NCBI RefSeq assembly: GCF_001632365.1
Contig: NW_024468517.1
Location: forward strand, 863,319 to 927,318
Source of the DNA: Laetiporus sulphureus 93-53
Lineage: Eukaryota; Basidiomycota; Agaricomycetes; Polyporales; Laetiporaceae
DNA length: 64,000 bases
Direction: 5' to 3'
Position numbers and translations under genes: made by a program. Positions 58,933-64,000 of this stretch are shown here, one piece after another. The notes below the pieces were generated by a model. The model worked only from the letters and a program-made list of their open reading frames with translations, did no database searches and was not told the DNA's origin. The first letter of the stretch is position 1. Every line of letters starts with the position of its first letter.

Positions 58933-60947
58933 ATGTCGGGGAAAATGCTGCTTGTTTTCTGCGACGGGACTGGCATGGATGGAAACTTGAGCAAAGGTAG
59001 ACTTGCTGCTCCTTATGCTTGTTGATCCTGCCTGCTAATGCGGCTATTCACTCTATGACAAGATGGCGTTCTCAGAGGTTCCGCTGATCCGCAAAATGCC
59101 ACGAATGTCATTCGGCTTTGTACGCTTTAGCTCTCCAGATGATGATGCCTTTTTGACGTCGGATATGCAGCGCGTGCCGTCAAGGATGTGTCTACGTACG
59201 GATAGCTTCGGTTTTACCTATACACTATAATCTGACTCACAGTGTATTTGATTTATCAGCGATGGTCGTCTCCAGATCGTCTTCTACCAGAGCGGCGTGG
59301 GCAGCGAGGCCGATTTCGATGGAGACCCGTTGACAGAAACGACCACAATGCGTATGTTTATCTACGTCTCGTCTTCCCAGTATAGCTGATTCGGTGCACT
59401 TGCAGAGGCTCTGGGAACAGCTGTGGGTCAGTCACACTGCATTCCCATATTCGCATTGGAAATAATTGTTCATTATGCTACATCTACCAGCGAGTAAGAT
59501 CCGGGATGCATATGCGTTTATTGCGCAGAACTTTGAGGAAGGCGACGAGATATGCATCTTCGGGTGAGCGCTCAGGTTTTTGTTCTGCTGGCTTCACTGA
59601 GTAATTGCCTCCGCAGGTTCTCGAGGTAGCTTGTATTATTAAAATCATATCGTTATTTCCTGTTGATCCTGCTGCAGGGGTGCCTATACCGCGAGAAAGC
59701 TGTCTGGTCTCATTGCAAGTATTCCTCGGTACATATATTATGATGATATCAAAATCTAAGCGATCCATACCTTTAGGACAAGATCGGACTTCTCAAGCGT
59801 CAGAGTCTCGGGCATTTCTTCGAAATCTGGAAAGCGCTCAATGCCGGAAAGACGCCCGTCATACCTCCGGGAACTCGGAAGACGAATATCAAGTGAGCCA
59901 CGAGCTCTTGCGACGTTCTAGTTCAACCTTCATTTTGTGCTCACGCTCCGATCCCGCAGATGTGTTGGCGTCTGGGACACGGTCGGTTCTGTCTACAACC
60001 AGATTGATGCCCTTAGCATCAAGGATACAGACCTCCCAGCCACCATTGACGTTGCGCTGCATGCCCTGTCATTGCAGGAGAATAGAAAGAAATTCCTCCC
60101 CACGAAGTGGACGATCCCGGCCCGCGGCCTTGCCCTTCGTGGGTCGAACAGTACTCAAGTCTTCAAGCAGGTGAATAGAGCACACTCCATCTACAAACCG
60201 TGTTTCCGCATTGCTTACTCCAGCCCGCAGATATGGTTCCCTGGAGCTCACTCTGATGTCGGCGGAGGATATGATCGGCACGAGCTTGCTGATATCGCCC
60301 TCTATTGGATGGCCGTGAGCTATTTTACCTTTTCTCGTTTCATCCATCGTCGAACCCTCAAATTTTCATAGGGAGAAATCAGCTCGTTCATAAATCTAGA
60401 CCTCGACTTCCTCCGACAGACCGCGCAGCAGAAGCCGGAGCCGTGGGGAACCTCGCAGCCGCACAACGCATACGAAGAACTCAGTTATGCCATGCAGGTA
60501 ATCATAGGGGTCGAAACTCGCCTCCAAAGTGGAGACATCACGAGTGGAGATGCGTTCCACCAAAGCGTGCTCTTCGCGCCGACCCAGCTCACTGAGCCGA
60601 AGCACATGGTCACTCTGGATAGTTTGAAAAAGGCGTTCGGTGCGGACTGGTCTCCGTCCTGCCCCGATTTGAACGAGTTTGAGCAGCTCTGCAAGGATAA
60701 ATGGGGAACGTTACCGGTGCGTGTTTTAATGTGTCTTGTACGGTCCGCGAATTTGCTGCTCATGCGAGCTCGACCTCATCCAGCGTCTCGCCGCCGGGCC
60801 AATCAAGTTGGAGTCGCCATCGGACCTGTTTGGAAGCTCTACGGAAAAGTCGGTTTAGGTGCGATTCTGCATGTTCAATCGTTCTCAAGGAATGCAAGCT
60901 GGTCTCAGCCATTGAATGATACATGGAATGTCGGAGATCCTGGATAA
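58933..60947 (+). CDS. DUF2235 / Tle1-like alpha/beta-hydrolase
   Basis: Plus-strand multi-exon gene starting MSGKMLLVFCDGTGMDGNL. The nucleophile elbow is split by introns but reads FGFSRGAYTARKLSGLIA (GxSxG). Further blocks are IKCVGVWDTVGSV, a likely acidic catalytic region, and WFPGAHSDVGGGYDRHELAD, with the expected catalytic His. These define the DUF2235 family, which includes bacterial type VI phospholipase Tle1; fungal members are common and uncharacterised. A lipase or esterase activity in the cytosol is inferred. Clear introns include 60171-60228 between VFKQ and IWFPGAH. Around 59730-59780 no splice path keeps the frame between LIAS and GLLKRQ, which may mean a missed microexon, an unusual splice site or a frameshift. 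The C-terminus after WGTLP (60717) is uncertain. Confidence 0.8.
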
Positions 60948-61446
60948 ACAAAGGACGCAACGATATGCGGCCGAGGTTGTGTATGATGGAGGAATGGATT
61001 TTTGTCGTGAGATTTGATGAACAATGAAGTGCTTGGCCTGCGTAGCCGTCAAGTTACTGAATCAGGATTGTGATTGACCTCAATGCCAAAATGTCCAGCG
61101 TTGTTCACAGTACGCCTAGTTGCGGTCAGGAACGCCGTAAACTCATGCTTTTCTGCTAGGACATAGATAGCAAGAAACTGTAAATGACCGGGAAGCGGAC
61201 CTGAGAACATTACATCCGCATTCGTCAAGGCAGCGTCATAGCGTCGTGCCACCTACCGCCTTCAACTTGGCCTCGATGCATCTGGAAAGCTTTCGTTCTC
61301 ACGTCAGCATACGGGCTCTTGTTCGGGAGACTAATGGACTGTAGTCCGATGTCTCCTACACGCTACAGGTCCGACATAGCGACGACCAACCTTCAGTGAC
61401 TTCAAAGGTCTTACCCTTTCTAAGCCTCCTTCTTCGTAATCGAGCG
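60948..61446. other. Intergenic up to the right duplication arm
   Basis: About 500 bp with no gene seen. Confidence 0.45.
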
Positions 61447-62136
61447 TCCATTACATATCGTGTCGCTCTAGGCTGTTGGCTACCCTTGAAGTGCACTGGC
61501 ATTTCTTCGCAATAGATTTTGAGCCGAGAAATTCTGTGCATCCAGGCAAGTCATTTGAGGTATCTTTGACAGTGTAGTCTACGCATATGAATAATTCTTT
61601 AGGTATCATTTTTTCATCCGGCTTTCGAGATAAATGTATTGTAGTATCTTGATGATACGAACGCACGATTCAGCTAGATGATCTACCTGAACGATTTTTC
61701 TATCGAGCACATTTGTGTGTGTCATTCCCCAGAGTCTTTGGCCCTTGATGACTGACCAGGCAAATTGCAGGCCATCAATTGCAAGTGAAAAAAAAACAGT
61801 AGGACAGATTGGTCGCGCGCAACCGCAACCGCATATACAATAATATGGAAAAGGCATCACCGCGAGAGATTCGAAACAACAGGTCGAGCTCAGGCTCACA
61901 GGAGCCGAGCATCGGGCTAGCATATAGTCCGGGGATTGAATAGCGACACAATATAGTTGTGGAAAACGAATTACTTGGGAGTAACGTTATTGATATGCTT
62001 CCTGTTCAATCGAAACTACTGTAAGGGATGATCATAACTAATGTGTGCATGAATAGATCATCAAAATACTATCGAGAGAGATCAATTAGTAATCAATAAC
62101 ATCTGAGGTCATCGAGTAGCATTGGAATCGTTACGT

Positions 62137-62716
62137 TCAAGCAATTATGATCGTGTCGTTCGCCGTCTGCAAGTAAGGTTGCGGGCTAGCCTGCATCCCA
62201 CACATCATCAGCATCACCTGCAACATCGCACACTAATTGCCAATCTGTACTTACGCCGACAAGCACGAAGTGGGTGGCGCTCAGGACGGCCTCGCCTGAA
62301 GCAAAACCCGCCGGAATCTGAACGGTGAAGTTCTCTGACGGATAATAGTCGCCAGACTGGTAGGTGGGATTGAACGGGCCAGTGTAGAGAGTATTGCCGA
62401 GACGCTCAGTGGGATCGAAATTAGCGCAGCCACCGAAATCCGCACAGGAGATGAGATTGATAGCAAGGCCGACTTCGACTGAACCAGTGAGACTGTCCTG
62501 TAAATGTGCAAGATATTCAAAGAATTAGAAGATGAATGAGTGCACAATATGCGTGATGATTTTTCGAGAACGCACTGGCTTGTCAATCCGCACAATGAGG
62601 TTGCTACCCGCACTGACAGTTGTTCCAGACACAGGCAGACTAATGTCAATGTTCTGCGCAAATGCAGAGGCTATAAAGCAGACGAGGATGGCAAGACGTT
62701 TGATAGAGGCGAGCAT
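62137..62716 (-). CDS. Small secreted protein, intact right copy
   Basis: Exons 62576-62716, 62255-62497 and 62137-62190 on the minus strand give 145 aa, the same exon sizes as the left copy. The signal peptide (LAILVCFIASAFA) is followed by QNIDISLPVSGTTVSAG. In exon 2 the two copies differ at 7 of 243 bases, giving three changes (Ile to Thr, Tyr to Ser, Pro to Gln); exon 3 has NDT in place of NET, keeping the glycosylation site. Both copies are open, so both may be expressed. The TATA box is also retained. The function of the family is unknown. Confidence 0.82.
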
Positions 62717-62775
62717 AGCGTGAATGAGCACTGGAATGGGGACTTGGTCAGAATTGTGGGACCTGGCGTCGTGGG

Positions 62776-62782
62776 TTATATA
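62776..62782 (-). promoter_or_regulatory. TATA box of secreted-protein gene (right copy)
   Basis: TATATAA on the minus strand about 60 bp upstream of the start at 62716, matching the left copy. Confidence 0.55.
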
Positions 62783-64000
62783 TGCGTTCGTCTGCCGATT
62801 GTGACCGCCGGGAAGGCGCGCCCGTTTCAAGTGATGATCAATAGAGAGCACCGCATAATTTGAGTCCAGGGGTCGATTGGTCATATGCCGGGCAATGCTT
62901 GCCGTAATTTACGATGGATAGCGTTTCAGAGCCAGCAGTGCCTCATCCAGCAATGATGGATTGTCTAACAGAGTCTCTAAACATATAAAGTCGGCCGGGC
63001 ACTATTACTTTGCATAGCACGTTCGTGGGCTGCAGATGATCTTGACCTGCGCTCGTTTTGATCTTTTGCGCGTACTGCCATCCCTGTTTGGATTAAGTCT
63101 ACATTCAACAAAGCGCCATCATGATAGGAATGCAAAGGCGGACTGATAGCCCTGGAGCCCATCAGCAAGGGCAAAGTCACCGCTGACGTATATGAATCCT
63201 GTCGTGTTTCATATAGATAGGGAATCAGTCAAGTTGTTTGCTAGGTGGCTTGCGTCACCGAAGCAAAATATGGACTTGCTTAGTGTGTCATCGGACGACA
63301 TGCACCTCGTGTTAAGCCATCTTCAGCGCTGTAGTGAAACTCTGGGAATCAGTGGGCTTGGCTCTGGCTGACGCAGGTGGCGTCGTCAGTTCGGCTCCAG
63401 CGCCACCAGCTTAAGCACATGAATATCCCAAAACCGTAAGCGCTAGACGGAAAGGTTCTACCAGATGCCCAAAATGTTGCATCTTCATGATCTTTATCTT
63501 CGTTCCTCGATACGTGTGAATGCACTGGCAGCGCAATGTTTTGACCAAATGAGTCAACTCTAAAAACTTTTGATTTTATGCCATTCAATGTAAGAAAACT
63601 TACGTCCTTATCTCATATCGGTAACTGCAGTACTGAAGCGTTAATTCAGCACCGGCTTGGGGCATACAATGGACATAATTCGACGATCGAAGACCTTATC
63701 CGGAGCACGCTTCGGCGCAATTGGCAATGCTTGTTAATGGGGCTATGTAGAACAGATATGCTGAGAATCACTCATCAATTCTGGCTACAATGACCATCAT
63801 AAGCCGAAGGAGATCGAAGAACCGGAGCACGGAGAGACTTACTATTTCTCTTATGCACCATAAAACACGTAGCATTCCGAAGCATAGGATTGCAGCCCCG
63901 AACGCTGATCACCGAGGTGTAGGGTGCACGATCATCGCGAAGAAAATATACACTGTCCCTCGATACTCCATGATCATGCTGCTCACATTCATCAATACTT
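62783..64000. other. Upstream flank of right arm and window end
   Basis: Conserved with 3768-4862 in inverted orientation up to about 63950. Frames here are not preserved between arms, so they are probably not genes. The last 50 bp are unique. Confidence 0.5.

Larger units (their letters stand above)
61447..63950 (-). repeat. Right arm of the 2.5 kb inverted duplication
   Basis: Reverse-complement partner of 3768-6234, about 40 bp longer overall because of small indels. It carries the intact minus-strand secreted-protein gene at 62137-62716 and conserved flanks on both sides. Similarity stops near 63950, inside the window. Confidence 0.93.

Overview
The window is nuclear DNA of a filamentous basidiomycete, most likely an agaricomycete. 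Almost every gene is cut by many 45-60 bp GT-AG introns. DUF6533 and DUF6534 membrane proteins, an F-box-like protein and a multi-exon kinase-like protein are families typical of mushroom-forming fungi. No tRNA, rRNA or CRISPR array was seen.

Layout. 0-3.4 kb: an F-box-like gene running off the left edge and a kinase-like gene with a C-terminal membrane segment. 3.77-6.23 kb: the left arm of a long inverted duplication carrying a small secreted-protein gene; the right arm lies at 61.45-63.95 kb in opposite orientation. 7.1-14.2 kb: a CmcJ/AsaB-like oxidoreductase, deoxyhypusine hydroxylase, the ribosome-assembly factor MRT4 and a DUF6534 membrane protein. 15.5-20.2 kb: a DUF6533 gene, then a 2.7 kb candidate transposable element bounded by inverted repeats with degenerate 30-bp subterminal repeats. 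21.2-40.3 kb: a gene-dense core with two long coiled-coil membrane-anchored proteins (961 and about 1,600 aa), a coiled-coil/acidic probable nuclear protein, an OGFr-domain protein, a second DUF6533 gene and VPS45. 40.3-61 kb: a gene-poor accessory block with two Tse2-like ADP-ribosyltransferase-domain paralogues, two small zinc-finger paralogues, a broken third copy of the secreted-protein gene, a hAT-like MITE, an orphan 149-aa gene, a mucin-like single-pass surface protein and a Tle1-like (DUF2235) hydrolase.

The conserved genes (eIF5A hypusination, 60S assembly, endosomal fusion) form a stable core. The accessory block shows duplication and decay. Its most striking features are the 2.5 kb inverted arms 55 kb apart, two enzyme folds known from type VI secretion effectors in one fungal block, a 2-nt microexon conserved between two diverged DUF6533 paralogues, and a 22-unit perfect 28-residue repeat in the giant coiled-coil protein. 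Exon coordinates were derived by hand from splice signals and reading-frame continuity and were not checked against transcripts.
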